Shown piece after piece: positions 48,080-59,834 of a stretch of 64,000 nucleotides of DNA; within the stretch, counting starts at the first letter, position 1, and the number at the start of each line of letters is the position of its first letter. The position numbers and the translations under genes were made by a program. Below the pieces are notes generated by a model. The model did not search any database. It saw nothing but the letters and a program-made list of their open reading frames with translations, and was not told where the DNA came from. The stretch covers positions 123,926,467 through 123,990,466 of the forward strand of contig CM041084.1 of the NCBI GenBank assembly GCA_023079485.1, read 5' to 3'. The stretch comes from Archilochus colubris (taxonomy: Eukaryota > Chordata > Aves > Apodiformes > Trochilidae).

Positions 48080-48330
48080 AGCCCTGGTGTTGCAGTCAGT
48101 GTTTGCTCAGCCAGTAATGCTATTTTGGCACTAAATTATGCTAATCTGTTTCTGGGAATGTGGGCCAGACTATTATGTGCCAAATCCTGCCCTTTGTAGA
48201 AGCACAAAAGTAAGCAAGCAAATTAGGTGATGACGAGCCCATCCACAGGCAGGCTGGTCAATAACTGCATAACCCTCCACTGTAATTCTCCCTTTCATTC
48301 CATCTCAGGAGCAAACATTAGTGTCACTGC
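48080..48330. promoter_or_regulatory. Candidate conserved non-coding element
   Basis: Compositionally balanced stretch between AT-rich flanks, free of simple repeats. It contains an octamer-like ATGCTAAT (48138-48145), TTTGGCACTAAATT, GTGATGACGAGC-like and GGGCCAGACTATTATG words, and GCTGGTCAATAACTGC. The texture is that of deeply conserved enhancers near developmental genes, but this is inferred without alignment. Confidence 0.28.
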
Positions 48331-49619
48331 AAGTTAAAAAAAAATTTAAAAAAAAATAAAATATATGTAGGGAAATGGGCTATATTCATGATGGTATGTA
48401 GCTTATATTATGTTTAGGGAGGAGATATTTATCTGAAAATTAATTCTCTGTTGTTGCCATAGTATGTCAGCTCATTGCAAGTAGTTGTGCCTTGCTAGCC
48501 TGGTATTAGCCCAGATCACTAGAAATAAGGACTTGGTCACTCCATAAAAACTTGATAAACATCCTGAGCCCTTGACAGTTGGTGGGGGACAAGGGAAAAT
48601 CTGGCCTGAAACTTCAAACAAGGAAAGAAAATTTGAACACTGATATGTAAAAACTTATTATTAGTTTTATTTAATGCTATTTATCATTATGTCTATGATA
48701 CCCCTTGGTGTTAGTTTTCATATCAAGGTAGTACTTCTTGTTTGTACCAGTTTTCATAGGTGATTAGCTTCTCTGTTGATGCATACTACTAGGTGGCCCT
48801 TGAACTGTACTGCAAAAAATGGAAGGATATTGGTAGGATCTGACTTTCATAGAGATGTTCTACTGAACTCTGTGATATATTCTTGAGTATGTACATGTAC
48901 AAAAGCTGTGACCAAAATAAGAGGGTAACAGTAATGTGAAACTTATGACAACTTGGCTGAAAATTTTCCGGCTAAAAATAAACTATAATATTCAAAGTTA
49001 AAACAGATTCCAAACAAAATGTGTCAAATTAGGACTATGGATTCTCTGCACTATGTTTTTTTCCAAATATTTGCAGCACTTGCTTGTTTTTTGTAGCTTT
49101 TGTTCATTCTTATGAAATGTGAGTGTTGAACACACAGGAATAAAATGGATTTTCATCAAACTACCTTTGACCAACAGCATATGTGAGTTTGCACCTTCTT
49201 ACCTGAGAGGTCAGCATTCATGGTCTCTGGATACAGTTTTATGTAAGTCCTCCATTTTATATTATGTATAAAGTCCATGTGCTGTAGAAAACATAAACTA
49301 TCCATATGATGCACCATATGCTCGTGGACAGGAATTCAATTAAGATAATAAAAGAGCCATCTAATTTGATTACGTTGCAGTTTACATTTATGTTAAGGCC
49401 AAGGAGGAAACTGCAAAGATGATACCTGCTTAAAAGGACCCAGGAGATCAGGCAAAACTTTGACAGGAGAAATCAGAATTGTGTAGTCCAGTGAAGAACT
49501 AAACTACTGGGAGTAATAATATGGGCTGATGCACTCAGTATAGCAGTAATGCCCTCCGAGAAGGGTAGGAAATAATTCAGTTCCTCCAGGCTGCACAGAA
49601 GCTAAATACAGAATGACAA

Positions 49620-49745
49620 GAAATAGTAGCAGTACTCATTATGTCTGATTGCTAATTACCCCTTTGAATGATTCAGTTATGCCTGCTACTAGATAATTAG
49701 TTTAGTAATTTATGGATGCAGCACAAACTAGTATTTTAATTTTCA
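49620..49745. promoter_or_regulatory. Homeodomain-site-rich stretch, candidate enhancer
   Basis: Two TAATTA cores (49653-49658 and 49694-49699), a CTTTGAA TCF/LEF-type word (49662-49668), AATGATTCAG and TTTAGTAATTTATGG lie within about 100 bp. AT-rich DNA gives TAAT-type words by chance, which keeps confidence low. Confidence 0.22.
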
Positions 49746-50690
49746 CTGCACAGTTTTCACAACACCTACAGTTCAGATAATACCTCCCTTTTTATTCAAT
49801 TTCAAATTGCTTTTTTGATAGCAAATGGAGGGGAAAAAAAACCAGGCAATTTTTTCAATTTTCTAGCATAGCTTTAAGGATAAATTATGTATTTTTATGT
49901 AATTTTATTCAAATGTAAACTAAGTAAATGTAGAAAACAACTTTACCTGAGCTCATAAGATGGTTTCTTTATAGATCTGGGAACTGATCCTGTAAACAGT
50001 TGCACAGAAATATATACTGTAGTAAAGTTGTCTCTGCTCAGATTGGAATATAACTACTCCTGTGTGTGACTGTTTCCAGGATTAGACCCTTGGGATAAAG
50101 TAAGTTTAGAATTTAACTCTTGCTGTTTTGATGTTTGGTTTTGGTTTTGTTTTTTTTTTTTTGGTAATTGTGCAGCTATTTCTGTATAAGGAACATTCTG
50201 ACTGCAGCAGTTGACATTTAGACTGTTGCTTGTAGTGTATTCGTTGGGGGGATTGAAAAGGTTTAAGAGTTTTCAGGAACAGCTTTATATTCCTTATGAA
50301 AGCAACTACTCTTTAGTTCTCTCAAGCATGAAACTTAATTCTAAAAGGTATTAAGAGAGATATGTCTGGTAATTTGCAAGCTGTGTTGTTTTACCAATAA
50401 ATCTACCACATGTTGATTTGGACTGTCAGTGGAAGGTGCAGATCTGAGTACCACTGAGGATCAAGGTCATATTTTATTTGTAAAATATTTTGAACTTCAA
50501 TCTCTCTTTGATGGCTTAACTAAAATTGTTTTCTTTTGTGTCCCTTCTTATAAATAGACCTACAGGTGTTTTTTATTCACAGCACCACTTATTATTCATA
50601 AGCTTATTTTGATCATATTTCAAAAAGTATAATTAAGTCTTCCATATAGACAGAATGATGCTTTTTTGGTTTTGTTTTTAATTTTTTTAT

Positions 50691-50769
50691 CTTATTTTAA
50701 ATAAAATATATTTTCATATATTCTATATTATATATATTCTATATATAAATATTCTATATTTATATATGT
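50691..50769. repeat. AT-rich low-complexity tract
   Basis: Tracts of TATATT and TTCTATAT repeat irregularly over about 80 bases, with ATTCTATA occurring several times. This is probably a degenerate AT microsatellite. Confidence 0.85.
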
Positions 50770-53579
50770 CCATATTCTTTTACCCTGTGTCTTTGGAGAC
50801 ACATACTCTGGCAGTGCCTAGGGACTAGTTAAAATGAGACTATCTTGTGTGGAACAGTTCATAAACAAGAAGTTTATCTAAGACACTTTCAGTCTAAATA
50901 GACTAGGTAAATAGAAGATTTGTTTCCAAGTGTGGAAGGGGCAGCAACCGTGTAGTAGAGACTCTGTACAACTTGTCCAGACAGGTGTAACACAGCATCA
51001 GCAAAGGTTGTGTGAGTAACATGGCTTGTGCAGTAAATATAGGAAGTGAGCAAACAGCAAATCAAAAGAGCAAAGAAATTCTATTCAAAGCCACATATGG
51101 CTTTGCATGGCTGAAATCTCAGTTTTTTCAGAGTTCTCAGCAATTTTTGTTGCTGTTCTTCCCTCTCCTGATGCAGTTATGTTAGCTGTAACTAAACTAC
51201 TGCTGCTGCTTCACTTCAGCAGCCACAGATTTTCCTGCTTTTCCTCCTGTATATGTCTCTTTTTCCCAGTTGCCATTTTTATTTCTCTACCAAGAGAACC
51301 AGACAGAACCAAGGAAGTTTTCTCTTACATTTCCTGGGGGTATCTAAGGAACGTGCGTATAGCAAAGTGAATGTTGGGTCTGGAGCATACACATCTTCTT
51401 TTTCTATTTCAATTGCTTTTTGTCATACTTTGGATGCAGATTTCAGGGCTAGCTCTCTTCTTTGGAGGAGCACCTTTCTGTACAGGTTAACCTTCAGTGA
51501 CAATTTGGAAAAAACATCCTTGAACTTGACCTGAAAGGTCTTACTTCTCAGAGAGAGGACTTCTTTTGAGAGTTTTCTTCCCATGGTGCCTAAGGAACCA
51601 AACACAGGGCCATGGCAGAGTCTCAAGCACAGCTACAAAATATTCAAGGCTATGTGCAAAATATTTGACAATATGTGCACTGCTGTGTTGTGTCCTTTTC
51701 CAACCAGCATCTCATCACTGGGTGCAGTCTGCAAGTACCATAAGGCAGGCATAGCTTGCACATAGCTCCCTCATTTTGGGAAGGGTAGGGAAGAGAGGGG
51801 AAAAGAAGGAAGTTTAGCTAGATGAAGTAAAGCTGAGCAGTGCCTCTCATCTTAAAGGTCAGAATGAAATCCTTGGCAGTCTGTAATTTTAATACAGCTC
51901 CAACCAGCAATTCTTCAAGCATGTGGTAGAGTTGCAAAAAACATGTGCCCACACAGGATTTGTCTACAAATTTTTTGGATTTTTTGTGCAGAGTGTATTC
52001 TTTGCTAAACTGGGATATTTAACCCCTCTAAGTTTCTGCTTCTTATTTCTGCTTTGCCATAGCCTGTGTGTCTCATAAAGCTATACTATTCTCTGCCTCA
52101 GTTTTTCTTGTTGCTAACTGCTCAATTATGAACAAAGTGTGATAATAAACAAATGAACCTTATGTCAAACTCTTTTGTACTATCTGTCCTTTTATCTGTT
52201 GTGTGAGTCTCATTCCTCACCTCTGCTTTATAGTAGGAAAGTTTACTTGTTGTATCATGCTTTGGTCCCAGAGGTTCAAAGCTTTGTGGAAGGTGAAGAG
52301 CTCAGAAAGAGATTACTGAAATGAGAGGAAATTAGTGCCAAGAAACTGAGTGGTTTATATTTATTGATTTCATGTAAGAAACAAAATAATTTGAATTGAG
52401 ACCTTGAGGCAACCTATGCAACTGAAAAACTTGACAGGAAAGTTGCATCATTCAGCTTTCACATTCACATTTATCAATCTAAAAGCTGTATCAGTAGGTT
52501 ATGATTTTGTCAGCACAAGACCATTTTTATTCAAAAATGTCTGCAGTTGTTGTGTCTTTTCTATTAAGTTTAGCATCTCTAGAGTTCACATTCTAACTAA
52601 AGAAGTCCGTATTGAACACTGGATTATGACAAGCCTCTTTGCAGAAGTAATTATGTGATTTTCTTGTTCAGGGATAGCAACTAAAATGTTTGGAATATCA
52701 AAGGAAGCATAAAACTGTGTTCAAAATGATCACATTACCATTCCAAGCACATTAACACTGTTACTGACAAATTCGTTGGGACTAGCAGGGAAATATTTAG
52801 ATTATCAAAATGAGTTTTTCCTTATGGGCAACAGTGCAGATTGTTTGTAGGTACTGTATTACGCAGAAAAATATTTGGCTTTATGAGTTTATCAAGCTTG
52901 CTTTATTCATGTGATTTTGTTTTCACTACAATTCGATAACAAAATGTCTGTGGATTGTACTTGCAGCAAGCTTTCTGTCCTTTTCTTGATGTTTACCAGC
53001 ACTGGATCAATGTTCTAAAGGGCAACTCTGACAGCAGTATTTCTGTGAACATGAGGCTCATGTTTATTATAGAATAAAACTGCAGCCTTTATGACCAATG
53101 GTATAACTGTTGAAATATGTATTCTCTGACCCATTTAATAAATGCTTCCGTACAGACTGAATGTAGTGACTCCTCTCCATTACCAGTTACACAAAGAAGA
53201 GGCTGATCCTGTAAGTTAAGCTCTCTCTCAGCATCAGCTTGACCTTTCCAACTTTCTTTGGAATGACAGTTTAAGTTCTTTCTACCTGGCAGAGATTTCC
53301 ACATCCAAGATCATAACAGCCCATCTGTCTGCTCCTTCTGCTAGCTGTCTGCTGCTAGCCATGAATATTGCATGAGAATAAATATATACACAAGTAGCCC
53401 AATTGGAATTTTCCTTATTGGTGACACATTTCTAGATGAAAGCACCCAAATAACCTGTCACAAAACTACATCTATTGCATATTTTCTGCAATAGGGAGAG
53501 AGAATGTAAAGCAAGTAGGGCCAGTTATGTATTCTGAGGATTCTGTGGGCAAAAACAGCTTGGGAAATGTGACACAAGT

Positions 53580-53811
53580 AGATTTAGATTGGACATTTTT
53601 TTTTTACAACTGGGGTGGTGAGACACTGGAACAGATTGCCCAGAGGAGTTTTGGATGCCACAGCACTGAAATTTTCAAGGTCAGGTTGGATGGAGCTTTG
53701 AACAACCTGATAGAATGGAAGCTGACCCTGCCCACGGCAAAGAGAGCTGGACTATATGATCTTCAAAGTTGTCTTCTAATGTAAAGCATTCTGTGATTCT
53801 ATAATTCTATA
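53580..53811 (+). mobile_element. CR1 LINE 3' fragment (~230 bp)
   Basis: Plus-strand CR1. AGATTTAGATTGGACATT starts the recognisable part, followed by GGTGGTGAGACACTGGAACA, GATTGCCCAGAGGAG, GAAATTTTCAAGGTCAGGTT, GGATGGAGCTTTGAACAACC, TGACCCTGCCCACGGCA, ACTATATGATCTTCAAAG and the tail ATTCTGTGATTCTATAATTC. A T-run (about 53597-53605) has replaced the usual AGGAAGAAATT stretch. An 85-codon open frame crosses the boundary of the element and is a chance frame, not a gene. Confidence 0.93.
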
Positions 53812-56800
53812 TTGATGTTCCTTCCCTTTAGTAGCACCTTAGAAAATTTTGATGAGCAATGAAATTTAGAGCATCCATAATATTCAAGTCAAGCTGGTGC
53901 ACAGAAACCTCAGGTGGTAGAATGTCAAAACTTTTAGATGCAGCCATAATTCTGATTCATACTTAAGGGTACTGTTGATACAAAACCATAATAGAAAAGG
54001 TTGTTTCAACAAAAAGAAAAACAAAGAAACTGGTGAACTGTGATTTTCAGGGCTACAGTCTTCTTTTTGATGAAGACTGTTTATAAGCTTGGGAACCCTT
54101 TTTATTATTATGAGACAGTGTTTTGTTTGCTAGAATTTCAGCTAGAAAAAAAAAAAAAAAAGTGTTGTAGAATAATCATAATGAGTCTTGAACTCATAAT
54201 TCCAGGCTGTATAACTACACCCACCAAAAGAGTGGCTACATATCCTGGTGGTTAATCCTGTCTTCCTGTTTTCTTGTTATTAACTAGAAGCAGAGTTTTG
54301 ATCTAAACTGAGCTGTAGGGAGCTAGTGTGGTATTATTACAATTCTGTCAGCTGATTCGAGTGCACTGTACCTTGATCAGCTGGAGGTGATTGACCTAGG
54401 TACCCAATGCTGCCTGTTCTGGACATGTTCCAAAGATAAAACTTCATAGACAACCACCATACTTTGAGTCATTTGTTAATCACATTGAGTGATTTAGAGA
54501 TGGGTGACTCATCATAACAACACAAAGACAGTCAAACACCAGAGAAATGGATAATCATGTGCATATCAACTTCAATTCTGTCATTATGAGGAATAAATTT
54601 TAATATCCAGGTTAGAAGTCAGTGTAACCAGAGTAATAATGAGTTTTTGATTTGTCTGTATTTCTATGGATTCGAGACTTAATTATTGCTCTGCAACATA
54701 ATTCTGCAGCCTATAACTTATATGATTGTGTGTATTAGTACCCTGCCCTTGAGGCTTGGCTGTAATTTGGATAGATGATTGACTATATCTGTATCCTTAC
54801 ACTGGCCTTGTGCACTCCTGTAAGTGTGGGTTTGCCTCATGGTGTCAGTTTTGTGAGAACTCTTGATCATAGCTATGTTAGCATAGAAATAAACACCACT
54901 TACCCTTTCACTTGATCTAAGCTCTCTTTTTCCACTGTGCTCTCAGTACCTTCTGACAGGGAATTGTTGGAGTAGGAGTGCTGAAGCACAAAGGAATTGG
55001 TTGTTTTCTAATTTGTCTGCTTATGTTATCTGACACTAAAATCAAGTAAAAAAGCTTTCTCAAGACTATTTTGCTAGTCTAATACAGGCACAGCCTTGCA
55101 AGACAAAGAGAAAAGCTTTTTAGAATGTGGGATGGGATTTTTTTTCCACTGCAGTTTTGTGCTGAAACTAATTTGTAAATCCTGTTTTCGAAGTCATACA
55201 GCTCTGGGATAGATCTAAAGGGTGGCCCTAAATTGGTGGCTGCTTCTAAAAAAAATTGCAAATCAAAGAGGAAAATCAGCTACATATAGTTTTCAGCATT
55301 CTATTTTTTTTTCTTTTGTCACACTTATAGTAGGAAATTTCATAGTGATAGGAAGCAAAGTGGGTGATTCTCAGTAACCTGTGCTGAATTACTAATTGTT
55401 TTATTTTTTGGCAGTGACCCAATCAGATGAACATTGCCAGGGTTTATGTAAACTATCCTAATGTGTCAGACAGCATACAAAATAGTTAGATTGAAAACAT
55501 TTCCAGCTATATTCTTAGGAAAAACCTTTGTATTGATATTCTATAGTCTTTTAGCTGTGGAAGAAAAATCCCTAATTTTCTGGCCATTAAACTCTTCACC
55601 ATGGACTTGTAGTGATGAGAAATTCTTTCACAATCAGAAATTCTACTGATTTTCAATTCCTCCTGTTGAGTTTAGATGCAACCACTGTAATCTAAGGCCA
55701 GTAAAGGGCAGTAAAGGCATGAAAGTGATCCTGGATTGTCATACGGCTGCTAGAGCAAGAAGGAAAAAGACTGTAATGAGAGAAGAGTGTGACCCTCTGG
55801 CATCAGAAAGCCTCTGGGGACTATTGCCATGTGTTTTGTTGTTGACTTGCCGTTGCTTTGTGGATAATTAGCCTGAGGAGAGGGCTCTCCAAGGATTACA
55901 TCTTGGACCCTTGTACTGCTTACCTTACTGCTGTGATTTCCCACTGGCATGCAGCAGTGGCACCAGAACTGCCTTTGTGGTCCTACTGAACACTCGGAGA
56001 GCTCTCACTCCAGTAACTAATCAAGGAGCAGGAGAAACCAATTAGGCTGAAGGACTGGGGTCTGAGGAGGAAGCAGGTCAGAGATGAAAATAAAAGTGAG
56101 GTGTAAGAAAAAATTGCAATGTTCTGTGTAACTCTGCAGAACAGGGATGCATCACCTTCAGAGGCCTAAGATGCTCACTTATATCTCTTCAAAACTGAAT
56201 TAATGTACATGCCCTCTTTGTTCACCTAAATGGTTCTCTTCATGATCTCAAAAGACTGTGCATTTGCAGTCCCTTTGTTCCATAATACACTGAATGCAGT
56301 TGAAAATAGCTGATAACAAGGAACTTTTGTGGTCAGGCCTACCTATGCATTATTAAGCTCTCCAGTGGACACTGGAGTCACCCAGCCCTCCTGCTCTCTC
56401 AGCTCTTCTTCGAAATGAGACAGGTCTGCTTCAGTAAGTGTTTCAGGATCATGTAAAAGGCAATGAAAAGGAACACACGAAACTAATTGATTCTGTTACA
56501 TACATAACAGAATATATCTTCTGCATATCATGTAATCTCTGAGTGGTAAAAAAATGGTTTCAACTTTGACTGAAATATTTTATTTTCTAAGCACGATTCT
56601 TAAGGGTATTTATTTTCATTTTCAATTACTTTAAGAATGTAAAATAGAATAATTCCTTTATATGATGAATATTTCAAACTTGCTTTTGTTCAACCTAGAT
56701 TATTCTTCATTATATTTTTACTTGTAGCACTATCTCTACAATATGAATTTAATTTAGATCAGTGAATACAATTTATTTATGATTTCAAACAAAGTCTCTT

Positions 56801-57021
56801 AGCAAGTCAGTCTGTCAGTAGACCAGCCTTTAGGAAAACTGAAAGGTACAGTGGAACAAGAATCAACATTTATCTTTCTTACATATTTATTATAGAGTTT
56901 ATAGCCAGTGATATTTGTGTATATGTGTGTGAGAGAGAGACAGATAAACTACTGTGCAGTGACATTTTGTTAAACACATTTAAGAACATACAAAAAAAGA
57001 AAAAAAGTTTGGAACAGGGTC
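53812..57021. other. Non-coding stretch, nothing recognised
   Basis: About 3.2 kb. The only nameable features are the A-run at 54146-54161 and a GTGT/GAGAGA tract near 56915-56942. Open frames of 60-71 codons are not supported by any domain. Confidence 0.65.
54146..54161. repeat. A-run (16 bases)
   Basis: Uninterrupted run of 16 A, with no recognisable retroposed body before it. Confidence 0.88.
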
Positions 57022-57080
57022 AAGGGTTGGACTTGATGAACCTTCCTTTTCCAATACAGCTGATTCTGTGATTCTGTGAA
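57022..57080 (+). mobile_element. CR1 LINE 3'-tail fragment
   Basis: GGGTTGGACTTGATGAACCT, then TCCTTTTCCAATACAGC and the tail TGATTCTGTGATTCTGTG give a plus-strand CR1 terminus with two intact copies of the ATTCTGTG-type repeat. About 60 bp remain. Confidence 0.92.
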
Positions 57081-57352
57081 TTTAAGTAATCTGGAATTAC
57101 TTTGAATTACCAAGAATTAGAGCAAGTTCAGCTAGTAACATATTTTGATCTGAAGTGATTTTGGGAATTAGGAGTGTTTGTTCCCACATCCTCTGAATCC
57201 CACATCCCTTGTGTAAGAGAGTGAAAAGAGCTAGGGGTTTTACACTAGATTTAAAATCTTTGTCCTCTGAAGCCCAAGTGGAGGATGTGCTCCCAGCTCT
57301 AGTTATGTATAGTCCTTCTGTTGAGGTCTGGGGGCATTTGGGGTACAGGTTT

Positions 57353-57373
57353 TATACCACGTGACGTGGTATA
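57353..57373. promoter_or_regulatory. 21-bp palindrome with E-box and TGACGTGG core
   Basis: TATACCACG (57353-57361) and its exact reverse complement (57365-57373) flank TGA. The centre contains CACGTG (57358-57363, an E-box) overlapped by TGACGTGG (57362-57369), the core recognised by XBP1/ATF6-type factors. Two CpGs persist in CpG-poor DNA. A functional role is inference. Confidence 0.5.
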
Positions 57374-58690
57374 CTTAGTGAAGATGTGCTTGGTGTGATC
57401 CTATGCCCTGGGTGCTAATATTAATTGTGCTTGTGGCTGGAAATGTCAATGTGGTGTTTCTTAAAAGCAGAGGTCTGTACTGCCCCAGGTTTAAGATTCA
57501 GTTTTGTTCAATAATTGCAGTTCTTATTCTGTTGTATAGAGGGGGAAGGATTTATGCAGTTTTATGCAGTAAGTGGTTCTCTGTGTTTTCCTATACAGAC
57601 AGTAGAAAAAAACCTGGTGAACTATGGATATCAGTGATTCCATCCACCTGAGCTAATTATACTCAGACAAAAAAATGCAAGGCTGTGCCTTTCCTGTGGC
57701 CAGCATCAAGTCCAGTGGATTTCCATATTTCCTAAAATATGTTGGAAAATTGTTAAAGACTTTCTACTTATTCATTAGCAAACTAATTAAATGTTTGAAA
57801 CTCCTGTGAATGGAGATTTTTTTCATCTGATCTGATTGATGGTTAGTGTAACTGACATCCAGTTTCCATTGGCATAAGGTGACATACAAAAAATGGATTC
57901 ACATCAAATGGTTCTCTACAAGAATGCAGGATTTTGCCTGTGTAGGCGCATTTAATCATACGTTTTTTTATTTATTTCAGAAGGTCCAAAGAAAAGCAGA
58001 GTTTAATTTCTGCAAATTATATTCCCAAAGCAAAGGCAGGAAGAGATGTTGCTTATTAGAAAAATCTACACACTTGTATTCATCTCAAAATATTGATTAA
58101 ATATAAAATGTAGGCATAACATTATTTGTAGCAAGGCTCTTCTTTAGGTATTGAATACTGCACATTAACTGCCACTTTCTAAGCCAATACCAATGGGACA
58201 TTTATAATGTTAACTTGAACAAGCAACTCTTGATTTTAACTGTTGACACTATAGAAAAACATATATATGCATAAAATGCTAATTGATTATTTCTAACAGC
58301 GTTATAGCTGTTAATGGAAAGGTGTCTACCTATATCACCCTCCCTAAAAGAGAGCTTTAAGTTTTATATCTTATTCTGTGGTTTTGTCTCCAGCTTAAGA
58401 CAGGATTTCAGAATTTGCCTTGCTTATTTCTTTTGCATACAGTTCTTTGGATGTTAAATCAAAAGTATTTCAGACTTTGTCAGAGTTAAAGATATTCTCC
58501 ATTAATATGTCTAACTTTGTGGGACTTTCTAATTTTCTAATATTTGTAATATAATTCTGATTGATTGCTGAAAGCATCTATTAACACATATTAAAAACCA
58601 AAAAAAATTAAAAACCAACAATGCACACACCTGAGCACAGGACTTCCTGCATTATTCACTAAAATTTAATCCTCTAAAACAGGCCAATAG

Positions 58691-58752
58691 GAAAAAATAA
58701 AATAAAAAAACCAAACAAACAAACCAAAACAAAAGCAACAAATAACAAACAA
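58691..58752. repeat. A-rich low-complexity tract
   Basis: Mixed AAAT, AAAC and CAAA words over about 60 bases with almost no G or T. It resembles eroded A-rich microsatellite sequence. Confidence 0.85.
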
Positions 58753-59800
58753 TTACTTTCATTTCATATGCAGGAAAACTAACCTTGACCATGTGACCTT
58801 AAGACCTAATATAGGAAGTAAATAAAATAAATATGTTCTAAAATAGTCCTGGAGATTTAAAGACAATTTATAATTTCTGTGGTTTGTCTTCTGATTTTTT
58901 TACTATTTTTGTGGCTTTGATATTTTAACTGCATTATATTGAGGCAGAGTCTGAAGATAATGGTTAAAAGTCAGAATTAATCTCTTTGAAGATTACTGTT
59001 ATTTCCAGTTTAAAACAAAGATTTCTTTAAAGTTAATTTTAAAATATACATTAAATTAGTATCAAATGTATATTTTTATATTTTTAGTGAAATAGAATAT
59101 TTTCCTTTACAGTGCTATTTAGATAAACTTGTTCTGGAGAGTCTGCAGGTTGCCTCCTGGTCATTAATACATGCTAGTTATAGAGATAGCTCAACTACTC
59201 TGCCACTTTGTCCATCACTGAATTTGGGCAACATGTCATCCTTCTGCATGTACAAATCCATTACACAAAATGTTAGCCTGAGACTTAGGTTTCATTTTGT
59301 TCCATTCAAGTTTATAAATATCTGAGTTTTTATAAATGGAGTCATTTTCATTGCATCTCAGTTCTTCTTAGCAGAACATGTTTACCAAAATGGAAAGTAA
59401 AATATGTTAAATATTAGCTGAACTCACAGTTGCAATTTTCTTACCATTTACTTTTCCCTGAAGTCTCAGATGTGATGGTTATGAGTAGCTGTGAAAAAAA
59501 AATGTACTAGCTTTTTTTTTACGCGACTTTCCTTTTTTTATCCTAATTAACCCTTCTTTAAGGTGACTAACTTGTCAAAAGGTAAAAACAGAGCAACATT
59601 AATAGTCTTTCAAATAGATCCTACCATAGGCTGGAAAAGGCTTATATTTTAATATGGCAGTTCTAAAGACCTTATAATATCAGGACTCTGCAATGAAATG
59701 CAAATCAATCTCATATTTTTATGGAAACAGGACTGCATGTCTGTGTCTGCCCAGCTGGTCTGTTGACCCAGGCGAAGCTCTGTTATGTAGCTGCACTAGA

Positions 59801-59834
59801 GGTGCAAGGTGTTGGAAGGTGCAAGGTGTTAGAA
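59801..59834. repeat. 17-bp tandem duplication
   Basis: GGTGCAAGGTGTTGGAA (59801-59817) is followed directly by GGTGCAAGGTGTTAGAA (59818-59834), differing at one position. This looks like a recent slippage or local duplication. Confidence 0.9.

Larger units (their letters stand above)
41942..53579. other. Long non-coding stretch, no gene recognised
   Basis: About 11.6 kb, the largest repeat-poor part of the window. I see an A-run at 43760, low-complexity AT tracts near 44755-44815, 48333-48365 and 50691-50769, a T-run at 50150-50162, and two regulatory-looking stretches at 48080-48330 and 49620-49745. Open frames (up to 102 codons at 43073-43381) have no recognisable domain. Several frames between 51107 and 51765 overlap in different frames, which points to composition and not to coding. 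Confidence 0.6.

Noticed and set aside
53527..53784. 85-codon open frame near 53.6 kb
   Set aside because: It runs from unique sequence into a CR1 fragment. The distal part is simply CR1 sequence in a partly open frame.
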